Assembly (NCBI GenBank): GCA_016713985.1
Contig: JADJOD010000009.1
Location: 124,001 to 188,000 of the forward strand
Source of the DNA: Lewinellaceae bacterium
GTDB lineage: Bacteria; Bacteroidota; Bacteroidia; Chitinophagales; Saprospiraceae
DNA: 64,000 nucleotides
Reading direction: 5' to 3'
Below are positions 18,362 to 29,600 of this stretch, in pieces. Numbering within the stretch: the first letter of the stretch is position 1; each line of letters begins with the position of its first letter. The notes under the pieces were generated by a model. That model did no database searches, was not told where the DNA came from, and saw only the letters and a program-made list of their open reading frames with translations. The translations under genes were made by a program, and so were the position numbers.

Positions 18362-19340
18362 ATGAACTTCTACCGGGAAATTACGCCCCTCCGGGAACCG
18401 GATGTATTTGTTGTACTCGATTCCGTCTGCAACGGATTTGGACTATCCCATCCACAATCACCCGGAATATGAACTCAACCTCGTGGCGGGCATGTCGGGC
18501 ACCCGCATTGTCGGCGACTCCACCGAGCGGTATGCCGACTACGATCTGGTATTGCTGGGTCCGTACCTGTACCACAAATGGGACGGCGACGAACACCTTC
18601 AGCAAAGTGGTCAACCATACCGTGTGATCACGATACAATTCGCCATGGATTTATTCAGCGGTCAGTTGTTTAAAAAAGAGCGCTTTTACCATATCCGCAA
18701 ACTCATGAAGGATTCCGGCCGGGGCATCCGGTTTCAGGGGAAAACCTTTGAAAAAGCGATGCACATGATGATCAATCTGACGGAGGATAAAGGTTTTACC
18801 AATATCATCGAGTTTCTGCAATTGCTCGATCTGCTGTCACAATCCACCGAGACCACCTTCCTGGCCAGCGAAGGATTTTTGCCGCAGGCGCTTCGTTCGG
18901 ACAGCCACCGCGTTCAGGTCGCGTACAGTTATATTTTAAAAAACTTTACCGATCCGGCCTTAAAAATCGGCGCCGTAGCCGCGCAGGTCAACATGAGCGA
19001 CTCGGCATTCAGCCATTTTTTCCAAAAGTTTGCTTTCCGGAGTTTCACCCAGTTTCTGATCGACGTGCGGGTGGGCCATGCCTGCAAACTCCTGCTGGAC
19101 AGCGATGAAACCGTCAATCAGATCGGCTTCAAATCGGGGTTTAATAACCTCGCCAATTTCAACCGCCTTTTCAAAAAATACCGCTCCTGCACGCCGATGG
19201 AGTATCGCCGCAGGTACCTGGAAAAAAATGATTTCGACTGGACCCAACAGGTGACGCCCTGGCAGTTTTTACCGGCCAAATCGACGCTGGCGGAAGGCAT
19301 TCACCCCAAAGCATATTCGACCAAACTGGTGCATTTGTGA
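18362..19340 (+). CDS. AraC-family transcriptional regulator, apparent single-base frameshift
   Basis: The protein combines an N-terminal cupin-like sensor (HNHPEYELNLVAG, about residues 30-45) with a C-terminal double helix-turn-helix (about 225-310; FQKFAFRSFTQFLIDVRVG and GFKSGFNNLANFNRLFKKY). Translation from ATG 18362 gives MNFYREITPLREPDVFVVLD, the usual start of Bacteroidota AraC regulators, but the frame changes at GG 18440-18441. Removing one G joins it to NGFDYPIHNHPEYEL and gives 325 residues. An ATG at 18402 lies in the downstream frame but would lose the conserved N-terminus. The gene is divergent from araR and the arabinose genes and may be an activator or may act on a linked pathway. 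Confidence 0.88.
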
Positions 19341-19425
19341 AGGGGAACGCCACCGAAGTCAAGGGGGTGGCGGATAAATAAATCGCCGGACGGGGGCCAA
19401 ACCGGCCGAACGGCTGTTTGTTTTT

Positions 19426-21713
19426 TTACTTGCTCATCTGGGCATCCACCACTGAAATGGCGATCATGTTTACAATTTCCCGGGTGCTGCTGCCCAATTG
19501 CAGGACGTGAACCGGTTTTTTCAGGCCCAGCAGTACGGGGCCCATTTTTTCAATGGCGGCCACTTCTTTTACCAGGTTGTAGGCAATATTGGAGGCCGAC
19601 AGGTTGGGGAAAAGTAAAATATTCGCCCGGCCGTTTGCCAGGTCGCAGAACGGGTAATTTTCTTTCAGCAGTTCGGTTTCGAATGCCAGGTGCGCCTGCA
19701 TTTCGCCGTCGACAATCATGGCGGGGTGTTTTGCCTTCAATATCTCGACGGCCTTTCGCATTTTTATCGCATCTTCCCCGTCGGCGCTTCCAAAATTGGA
19801 ATACGTCAGCAAAGCAATACGTGGTTTGATGTTGAACTTCTCCACTTCCTTCGCCGCCAGTTCTGCAATTTCCACAATTTCCTCGGCTGTCGGGTTGAAG
19901 TTGACGGTGGTATCGGCCAAAAAAAGCGGGCCGAAACGGCTCATCAGAATATACATCCCCGATACTTTTTTCACGCCTTCCTGCCGCCCAACCACCTGAA
20001 GGGCCGGCCGTACCGTATCGGGGTAATTGCGGGTCATGCCGCCGATCATCGCGTCCGCTTCGCCGGCTTCCACCATCATGCAGCCAAAGTAATTTCTCCG
20101 GCGGATCATGTCGTGGGCCTCGCCTTTGTGGCACCCTTTTCGTTTGCGTTTTTCAAAAAACATATCGCCGTACGCGATCAGCCGGGCCTTGTCTTCGTCC
20201 GTCTGCGGCATCATGGGGTCAATAATTTCAACCTGTGCCAGGTTCAACTGGTTTTTTTGGATCAGGTTTTTGATTTTGCGCACATTACCCAGCAAAATAG
20301 GCGTGGCAATTTTTTCTTCCCGCACCTGCTGTGCCGCTTTTAAAACGGCCAGGTTTTCGGCGTCGGCCAATACCACCCGTTTCGGATTTTGTTTGGCTTT
20401 GTTCGTGATCGCTTTGGTGAGCCGGTTGTCTAATCCCAGGCGTTTGGACAACTGATTTTCGTAAACCTCCCAATCGGTGATCGGAAACTTTGCCACACCC
20501 GTATCCATTGCGGCTTTTGCCACGGCGGGGGCCACCGTTGTCAGCAGCCGGGGATCGACCGGTTTCGGAATGATATATTCTCTGCCAAAAACCATGTTAT
20601 CTTTCCCGTAAACCATATTTACGATGTCCGGAACCGGTTTTTTAGCCAGATCGGCCAGGGCGTACACCGCGGCTAATTTCATGTTTTCATTGATGACTTT
20701 GGAACGCACATCCAGGGCGCCCCTGAAAATGTACGGGAAGCCGAGCACGTTGTTCACCTGATTGGGATAGTCGCTGCGGCCGGTAGCCACGATGATGTCC
20801 TGCCGCGCCGCCATGGCTTCTTCATAAGCGATTTCAGGGGTCGGATTGGCCATCGCAAACACAATACAATCCTTTGCCATCACCCGCACCATATCCCGGT
20901 TCAGCACGTTGCCTTTCGACAGGCCGAGGAAAACATCCGCGCCGACCAAAGCTTCTGCCAATGACGTGGTTGCAGGTACGGCTTTGTTCGCAAATTCCGC
21001 TTTTTTGCCGTCTAAGTTGGTCCGGCTGGGGTGGATCAGCCCCTTCGAGTCGAACATAAAAATATTGGCTTTTTGCGCGCCCAGACTGCAATAAAGTTTG
21101 GAGCAGGAAATCGCCGAAGCGCCCGCGCCGTTGACGACAATTTTACTTTTGAAATATCCTTGCCGACTATTTCGAGGGCGTTGAGCAGGGCAGCCGAACT
21201 GATGATTGCCGTGCCGTGCTGGTCGTCGTGCATGACGGGAATGTTCAATTCCGCCTTCAGGCGTTCCTCGATTTCAAAACACTCGGGCGCGGAAATGTCT
21301 TCCAGGTTCACACCGCCGAAAGTGGGTTCGAGAATTTTGACGGTCCGGACAAATTCATCCACGTTTTTTGTGTCGAGTTCGATGTCAAAAACGTCGATAT
21401 CGGCGTATATTTTGAACAAAAGGCCTTTGCCTTCCATAACGGGTTTGCCGGCCAGCGGGCCGATATCGCCCAGTCCCAAAACGGCCGTTCCATTGGAAAT
21501 AACGGCCACGAGATTGCCCTTGGCCGTATATTTATAGACGTCTTCCGGGTCTTCCGCAATCGCTATGCAGGGTTCGGCAACACCCGGAGAATAGGCCAGG
21601 GTTAAATCGCGCTGGGTAGCCGTTTCTTTTGACGGAATGACCTCAATTTTTCCCGGCCGGCCCTTGGCATGGTAGTGCAGGGCCTCTTCTTTTAATGTTT
21701 TTTTCGTACTCAT
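19426..21713 (-). CDS. maeB: NADP-dependent malic enzyme with phosphotransacetylase domain, apparent frameshift
   Basis: MaeB decarboxylates malate to pyruvate, producing NADPH. The long form carries a C-terminal phosphate-acetyltransferase-like regulatory domain. From ATG 21713 (MSTKKTLKEEALHYHAKGRP) the N-terminal malic domain contains TLAYSPGVAEPC, GDIGPLAGKPVMEGK and PVMHDDQHGTA. The frame breaks at four T (21141-21144). A fifth T gives KVKIVVNGAGASAISCSKLY, the NAD(P)-binding glycine motif, and one 762-residue protein of typical length. The C-terminal half has IGGMTRNYPDTVRPALQVVG and MQAHLAFETELLKENYP. I see no partner genes. A break in such a core enzyme argues for a sequence error. 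Confidence 0.92.
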
Positions 21714-21884
21714 CGTGCAATTGTAGGCCGCGAAGGTATTTTTTTTCGGCAAGTGATGCTATGCTTCAAAAATCCGGTTTCGGACGCTGTGAAGCAAATG
21801 CGCGGCGCAAAGGAATGGGTTTTGTTTAAAACGCCTTACATTTCGCCGATGCCGGAAGCATAAAACGCTCCGCCGGAATTTCAC

Positions 21885-24800
21885 ATGACCCGTGTAAAAA
21901 AAATACTTTGGAACGCCGCAAAAGGAATTGGGATCGCCACAGGCGGCCTGATGCTCCTGTTATTCATTTTACCCGTCGTTTTTCCCGGCACCGTAGCCGA
22001 ACAGATTAAAAATTGGACCAATGAAAGTATCGACGGCCAACTGGAGTTTTCCCAAACCCGCTTGTCGTTTTTTGAACATTTTCCCTCGCTCACACTTACG
22101 CTGCACAACTTTTCCCTGACCGGCGCCGCGCCATTTTCCAATGATACGCTCCTGGCCGGCAAATCGCTCAGTTTTGGCATCAACCTGTCTTCCCTGTTTG
22201 GCAAAACCCTGGAAATCAATACATTTTATATCGACGACGCCGTCATTAATGTGCAAGTAGACGAAAAAGGGCAGGCCAATTACAATGTTTACAAAGGCAG
22301 CCCGGATACCGATACCGCAGCAGACAGCAGCGACACACGCCTCCGGATAGCCGGCATTTTTTCAACCGTTGCCAGCTGACCTACAACGACCGCTCCATTC
22401 CCCTGCGCATCGAGGCGAAAGATTTTTATTACGAAGGCCGCGGCGACCTCGCCAACAGCCAGTTTGACCTGCAATCAAATATGCGGGCCGCCGGGTTTGA
22501 CTTCATTTACGACGGAACGCCTTATTTCCGGAACCGAAAACTCCAGGCCGAGTTGCTGACGGGTATCAATACCTCGTCCTTAGTATTCCGTTTTGCCAAA
22601 AACGAACTGCTCATCAACAAACTGCCCGTCGATTTTTCCGGAAATATGGCTATTGTTAAAGACGGCTACGATATTGACCTGAACGTCGTTTCCGGCACCA
22701 CTGACTTCGGCAACATTTTTTCAGCCCTGCCGCCTGAATACGACCGCTGGTTTGCGGAAACCCGTTTCAGCGGACAATCCCAAATCAAAGTGGCGCTGAA
22801 AGGCCAATACCGCGCCGCCACCGCCCAGGCGCCGGACCTCGACGTCAACCTTTGGGTCCACGACGGCTCGATCCGGCACAACAAAGCCCCCGCCCCGCTC
22901 GAACACTGCTGGCTGAATGCCAAAATCCGGATGCCCGGCCTGCAACCCGGCAACCTTTCCCTGGACCTCGATACCCTGAAATTCGACCTGAACGGCGCCA
23001 CCACTAGCGCGGCCATCCGGGTCAAAGGCATCGATCAGCCCTATATCAAAACGGAACTGCGCAGCCAACTGGACCTCGCACTGCTCGACAGTGCCCTGGG
23101 GCTTTCCGCCGTCGACCTGCGCGGCCGGCTCGACCTGCAACTGCACGCCGACGGCACTTACCGGAGCCGCGTGAACCCGGATCAATCAAGCACCGTTACG
23201 GCGGTTCCGGTGTATCAACTTGACGCAGATATTCAAAACGGCTATTTCAAATACAACACGCTGGAACTGCCGGTGCAGGATTTGCAGGCGCACATCCGGT
23301 CGGCCTGCGCCACGGGCAAATGGCAGGATATTGAACTGTCCGTCGACTCTCTGAACGCCGTTCTTGGCAAAGGCAAAGTGGCGGGCCGTTTGTCGGTGAA
23401 AGGTTTGGATAAAAGTGTGGTAAAAGCGAACCTGAAAGCCGATTTGCAACTGGAAGACCTGGTCCGCGCTTTCCCGATCGCCGATTATACGTTCGGTGGC
23501 GCCCTGAGCGTCGATCTGGTGACAGACGGAATGCTGGATGCCGGCAAAAAACTGTTTCCGGCCACCAACGCCACGCTACAACTCCAAAACGGTCTGCTGA
23601 AAACGCCTTATTACCCGCAGCCCATCGAACAACTGGCGGTAAATGCCACCATAAAGGGCAAAAGCGGCGCCTTCGACGACCTTTCCCTGCAATTGCAGCC
23701 GCTTTCGTTTGTGTTTGAACAACAACCTTTTACACTACGCGCCCAGGTGCAAAATCCCGCCAGCCTGCGGTATGATTTTACAGCGAAAGGCACGCTTGAC
23801 CTCGGAAAAATATACCAGGTATTTGCGATAGAAGGATACGAGGTCTCCGGTTTGCTGCATGCCGACCTGGACGCACAAGGCACCGAATCCGACGCCTTAG
23901 CCGGGCGTTACCAGCGGCTCCGGAACAAAGGCACGCTGCGTCTGGTTCGCTTCGAACTGCGCAGCGCCGACTACCCCGATCCTTTCTTCCTGCCCGGCAG
24001 TACCCTGCGTTTCGAGCAGGATAAAGCCTGGTTGTCCGACGCGCGGCTGCGCTACCGGAAAAATGAATTTACCTTGACCGGTTATGCCCAAAACATGATC
24101 GGTTATGTGTTTGGAAACAGTCCCCTGCAGGGGCAGTTGACGGTAAGCAGCCCCCGCGTGCTGATCGACGATTTTATGGCTTTCGCGGCGCCTTCAACCG
24201 GCTCAGCGCCACCCGCAGCCGCCCGGGCGCCTGCGGGTGTGGTATTGCTTCCGGATGACCTGGACCTTTCGCTGAAAGCCGCGGTAAAAGAAGTGGTGTA
24301 CGGCCAAACCACCATTCAGGATTTCAGCGGCGAACTGGCTTTGCAAAAAGGGAAATTAAACCTGCAAAAAACCCGGTTCAACATTGCCGGCGCGTCGGCG
24401 GGTGTGGAAGGGCATTATACCCCCGTTAATCCGCGCAAGGCCATTTTTGGGTTGAGTTTTAAAGCTGATTCTTTCGACGTGAAACGTGCATACGACGAAG
24501 TGCCGCTGTTCCGGGAAATGGTCAGCGCCGCCGAAAAAGCGAGTGGACTGGTCTCCCTCCAATATGAATTGCAGGGGCGTCTGAACGACCGGATGGAACC
24601 CGTGTACCCCAGCATCAAGGGCAAAGGGTTTGTCAAATTGGAAAAAGTTAAAGTGAAGGGCCTGAAACTGTTCGGCGCCGTCAGCAAGGCCACCGGCAAA
24701 GACGACATCAACGATCCCGATTTAAAAGCCGTGGTGATGAAATCATCCGTCGCCAATAACATCATCACCATCGAGCGCACCAAAATGAAAGTGCTCGGTT

Positions 24801-25012
24801 TTCGGCCGCGGATAGAAGGCCAGACCTCTTTAGACGGCCGTCTGAACCTGCGCTTCCGGCTCGGCCTGCCTCCTTTCGGCGTAATCGGTATCCCGATGAC
24901 CGTTACCGGCACTTCGGACAACCCGGTTGTGGAAATACGCAAAGGCAGGGAGGCGGATGAACTGGAGGAAGAAGTGGACGACGAGGAAGAAGAAGAGGGA
25001 GGCGGGCGGTAA
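21885..25012 (+). CDS. AsmA-family inner-membrane/periplasmic protein, apparent frameshift
   Basis: AsmA-like proteins are anchored in the inner membrane and are thought to bridge the periplasm and help phospholipid transport to the outer membrane. An N-terminal helix (about residues 12-36) leads to GTVAEQIKNWTNESIDGQLE and LSFFEHFPSLTLTLHNFSL, typical of the family start. The frame changes in a run of six T (22357-22362). Adding one T gives GIFFNRCQLTYNDRSIPLRI and a 1042-residue product. The C-terminal AsmA domain (INIRGKAS-like beta repeats; LFGAVSKATGKDDINDPDLK, LRFRLGLPPFGVIGIPMTVT) is followed by an acidic tail (LEEEVDDEEEEEGGGR). It is divergent from maeB, 171 bp away. Confidence 0.87.
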
Positions 25013-25061
25013 GAAGTTTGCCGGCGCGAAAACCGGCGGCGTGGACAGGCCGTTCACCGCC

Positions 25062-26012
25062 TCAAAACATCCTTCTCCGCTGCATAAACCAATAAAGGCC
25101 GCCGGTGAAAAGCGCGGTAAATACAATGGTAGCGTAAAACGCCCAGGGGTGGTCGGGAATGCCGTTGGGGATATTCATGCCAAAAAACGAGGAGATCAGC
25201 GTGGGAACCATGAGTACAACGGTGACGATGGTGAGGCGGTGAATCACCACGTTGAGGTTGTTGGAGATAATGCTCGAATAAGCGTCCATGGTTCCGTTGA
25301 GGATGTTGGTATACACATTGGCCATGGAAAGCGCCTGGGAATTGTCGATGATGATGTCTTCGAACAACTCGGTCCTATCCTCGTCGCCTTTGATGTGCCC
25401 AAAATCGGTGCGTTTCATTTTCATTTTCAGCAACTCATTGGCATTGAGTGAGTTGACAAAATACACCAGACTTTTTTCGATTGCGAGCAGTTGTTTCAGG
25501 TCGGAGTTCCGGCTGGAGTGCATCAGTTCTTTTTCGATGCGGTTGCGGCGCAGATTGAGGGTTTTGAGGCAGGAAAGGAAGTGATATACATTTTGTTCGA
25601 GCACCTGAAGCACAAAGTTCTTGTCGTCGGCCGGGTTGAAGTTGCGGACGTTGTTTTCGAGGAACTTTTCCAGTACGGGTGTTTCGAAGGCCGAGATCGT
25701 GATCACGTGTTCGATGGTGAGGATGATACCGATCGGCACCGTAATAAAGTACGCCTCGTTTTCTTCCTGCGCGTTCTGGTTTTTGACGGGGGTGTTGATC
25801 AGGATAAAACGTATGTCTTCATCGCGCTCGTAACGGGCGCGTTCGTCGAGATCGAGCGAGTCGGTCAGGAATACGGGATCGAACTCGAACCGGCGGGCAA
25901 AGTCCTCCAGTTCGTCAGGCCCGAAAGGTGGAGCGAGGTGCACCCAACAGCCGGGATCCGGCTCGGTCAGTTCGACGAGCCTCCGTTTTTCGCGTATGTA
26001 ATAGCGGATCAC
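25062..26012 (-). CDS. corA: CorA-family magnesium/divalent-metal transporter
   Basis: CorA forms a homopentameric Mg2+ channel in the inner membrane. The protein has a large cytoplasmic N-terminal domain (PGCWVHLAPPFGPDELEDFA; LTDSLDLDERARYERDEDIR) and two C-terminal membrane helices with the diagnostic GMN motif between them (SSFFGMNIPNG). It ends with the basic tail QRRRMF. I choose the GTG at 26012 (VIRYYIREKRRLVEL), where family similarity begins, giving 316 residues. The frame stays open to a TTG at 26111, but that extension is made of the micro-repeat at 26049-26101 and is unlikely to be coding. No ATG is available in either version. Confidence 0.9.
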   Translation of the reverse strand: MIRYYIREKRRLVELTEPDPGCWVHLAPPFGPDELEDFARRFEFDPVFLTDSLDLDERARYERDEDIRFILINTPVKNQNAQEENEAYFITVPIGIILTIEHVITISAFETPVLEKFLENNVRNFNPADDKNFVLQVLEQNVYHFLSCLKTLNLRRNRIEKELMHSSRNSDLKQLLAIEKSLVYFVNSLNANELLKMKMKRTDFGHIKGDEDRTELFEDIIIDNSQALSMANVYTNILNGTMDAYSSIISNNLNVVIHRLTIVTVVLMVPTLISSFFGMNIPNGIPDHPWAFYATIVFTALFTGGLYWFMQRRRMF

Positions 26013-26696
26013 TGTCCATTGAGTGAAGGTTAGATATATGGTGTCTCTGCCATCTGGCATCTGGCATCTGCCATCTGGCATCTGCTTTCTGGCATCTGCT
26101 TCCGGGTGCAAACTTACGTTACCTGTCTTTGGGAAACAACCTTCTCTTTGGCCGGCGCAGAAAAAAAATCGCCTCCCGAAAAATTATATTTGGAATTGAT
26201 CTTAAATAATTATTTTTTTTGAAATTTAAATTTGTTACGTGCTGAGTATTTGAATTTGTGTTTTGCAATTTTCCGATTGGCCTTACTTTTAATAAAAATG
26301 ATAGCGGCGGGAGAAATTTTTTTTCTATTATTGCGTGGTTTTTGACGGCAGGCGGTTGGAAAACCTTCCAGGCTGCCGGAAAACCCCGCAGCGCAGAACA
26401 TATCTGAATTTTGCAGTCGTAATCCTCCCCGTTTTCATTGGAATCCTCTTCCTGTTGCGCTCGTGAAAAGTTGTCCCGGTTATCCGGTTGGGCGGTAAAA
26501 AATACCCGCCCGGCGCTTCTTGTTATATAAATCAAATGATTCTCTGAAATTTTGAGCCTTTCGCCATGCAGCAAATTTAGATTGCGCCGTATCTGGTATC
26601 TTTTGGGCATAAATTTCTTTAATCTTGTTTTATTCCCTTTTTGTTTTCCCATGAATAACCAAGTCCGAACCTTACACACATTTACGAATCAAACCC
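26013..26696. other. 684-bp intergenic stretch between corA and the giant surface protein
   Basis: I find no convincing gene here; the open frames on both strands lack family-like sequence. It is A/T-rich in the middle (26160-26330). One exact TAnnTTTG element (TAAATTTG, 26227-26234, plus strand) lies 460 bp ahead of the surface-protein start, so its relevance is doubtful. The left end carries a short imperfect repeat. Confidence 0.6.
26049..26101. repeat. Imperfect micro-repeat of CATCTGGCATCTGC
   Basis: The words CATCTGGCATCTG and CATCTGCTTTCTGG recur in tandem over about 50 bp just upstream of corA. In the corA frame it would encode MPDGRCQMPDGR, a repeat product rather than a conserved N-terminus. 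Confidence 0.8.
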
Positions 26697-29600
26697 ATGT
26701 TGTCTATGCGCGTATTTACTCCCCGTCGTTTATTCTTTTTCACCTGCTTCCTGGCGTTTTCGGTTTCGTCTGTTTTGCAAGGACAGGTTGCGAGCGACGC
26801 GCCTATCGTATTGGATGGCCATTTTCAACGCCACGTCATTTCAGCACAGTCGACGAGCCAGGTGCTGACTTTTAATAACCTCATACCGGGCGAAACGTAC
26901 TCCCTGATCGTCCCGGAAGACCCCACTCTAAACGGTTGTATGCCAAGTCTTTCTGCGGAAGATGCCGATGTAAAGATATTGGGTTACGACGCCGCAGTAC
27001 ACCAGTTGAAATTTGTCGTGCCGGCTGCCACCATGTCGTTCCGCCTGAACTATCCGTGTTCCTGGGACGCGGCCAATCCGCCCCGGCATTACGTGTCGGT
27101 CATTTGTGAAACCTGCAAAAAGAAAGACCTCCACGAATACTTGAAAGCACTGGCAGTACTCGACGTAACCCCCGGCGGCTCGGCCGACCAATTGGTGCGG
27201 GAGGTGATGATCGGAGGCGACTGTTTTGATATTACGGGGGTGACCTATACCGGCCAACCCGGACAGATCGGCACTTTTGCCAACGGTCAGACCAACATCG
27301 GCTTCGCCAGCGGTATGATTATGGCCACGGGTGATTGCAGCGTGGCGGTAGGCCCCAACGGCTCCGACAACGCCAGTGCCGGGTACGGCAACTCAACCTC
27401 CGACGGCGACCTTTCCCAATTGTCGGGCAGCGGCAGTTTGTTCGACCTTGCGAATATTGAATTTGATTTTACACCCACGCAGACCCCGCTGACTTTCGAC
27501 TATGTTTTTGCCTCGGAGGAATATTGCGAATACGTTGGTTCCCAGTTTAATGACGCCTTCGGGTTCTTTATTTCGGGTCCGGGCATTTCCGGCCCGTTCG
27601 GCGGCGCCGCGAATATCGCTTCCCTCGGCCCGGGCACCTATGTGGCCATCAACAACATCAACCACATCACCAACTCGGGTTTGTACGTCAACAACCAGCC
27701 CGCTTCAAGCGGTAACCTGTGCGGCCAGGCGCCTTCTTCCGGCGTCGCCACTAATGAGGTGCAGTTTGACGGATTTACCAAAAAACTAACCGCTGTCGCC
27801 AATGTAATTCCCTGCCAGACCTACCACATCAAATTAAAAATCTGCGACGTAGGCGACGGTATTTTTGATTCGGGTGTATTCATGCGGTCCGGTTCGTTTG
27901 ACGCCGGTGGCAATGCATCGGTAGAGTGGCTGGTAAACGGCCAACCCGACATCAACGAAGTATTTGAAGGCTGCGGTACAGTACAACTCGTTTTTGACCG
28001 CATCGGCACCAACGTGAACGCCCCCTTGCCCGTGCAATTTACGATTACGGGAACGGCTACCGCCGGCGCGGATTATCAGCCGATCCCTATGACGGTTATT
28101 ATTCCGGCAGGGCAGGACAAACTGACCATCAACGTTCCGATTTTTGTGGACAACCTGACCGAAGGTCCGGAAACCGTCATCATCAAACTGTTGAGCCCCT
28201 GCTCCTGTATCAATCCAACTATTGAATTGATTATCAATGACTTGATTCCACTTACGGCGATTCCGGACACCACCACAATCTGTGGACCCGGTGTTGGTAC
28301 GGTAAGTGTGACACCCGAAGGTGGCGTTCCCCCGTTTACTTTCAAATGGAATACCGGCAGCGTGGAACAGGAAATCTCGCAATTCGTGGCGGTATCCACC
28401 AACTTCACGGTAACGGTGACGGATAATTGTGGCAAAACTTTCGCCACCACGGCGCGTATTATCGTAAAACCCCCGCCGACGGCGAAACTGCTCCCGCCCG
28501 CACCACAACTCTGCCCGGGCCAGACCGCATTAATACAAGTTACCTTTACCGGCGTGGGGCCTTTCGAACTGGTACTCAATCAGAACGGTAACCCCATGTC
28601 GCCGATTTCGGACATAACCGACAACCCCTACTTCGTAGAAATTTCGGAGCCAGGCCTGTACATGATCGCCAGCGTGACCGACGCCGACGGGTGTGTCGGG
28701 ACGGGGCAGGGAGCCCTGCTGGTGACCGTTTCAACACTTGCCATGACCGGCGTGGTGACCAATACATCCTGCGCTGCGGGCAGTAACGGCTCTATCAATA
28801 CTACCGTGCTCGGCGGACAAGGCATACCCGACCCGACAGGACTTCAGCCAGGCACTTACAACGTAACCGTAACCGATTTCTTTGGCTGTACCAATGCCCA
28901 GCAGTATACAGTAGGTTCGCCGCCGGCTATTGTAACCAATATCGATACCATATTTGTAGCCAACTGTTTTAACCCGACAGGAGGCAGCATCAACATGAGT
29001 GTCAGTGGCGGCGCAGGTGCCTATACCTATAAATGGAGTAATACCTATACCGGCCAGGACCCAACCGGACTGGCGCCCGGAACGTATACCGTAACCGTTA
29101 CGGATGGGTCCGGATGTTCAAAAACAACCACGGCCACCGTACCGGGCGACTTTTCTCCGCCAACGGCGAGCGCTGCCGTCTACGACGAACTGACCTGTAT
29201 CCTGACATCGGTCACCATAGACGGCTCGGCATCCAGTCTCGGCCCCAATTTTACGTATAAATGGACGGCTTCCGGCGGTGGAAATATCGTGAACGGCGGC
29301 ACCACCCTCAATCCGGTCGTCAATCACCTGGGCTCCTACACTTTGGTAGTTACCAATACGACGAACGGATGTACCGCTTCGCATACCGTACCGGTGACAG
29401 GCGATTATACTCCGCCGACCGCAAGTGCAGGACCTCCTGTGTCGCTGACCTGTGCGATCGACAGCCTGGTACTCGATGGCTCCGGTTCTTCCACCGGTCC
29501 GAATTTTACATATACCTGGACGACCACCGGCGGTAATATTCTCGGCGGCGGCGGCACACTGACCCCTTTGATCGATAACCAGGGAACATACGTGCTGCTG

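Noticed and set aside
26119..26679. 186-codon minus-strand frame in the corA-adhesin gap
   Set aside because: Low-complexity, Lys/Asn-rich sequence from an A/T-rich intergenic region with no domain or conserved look.
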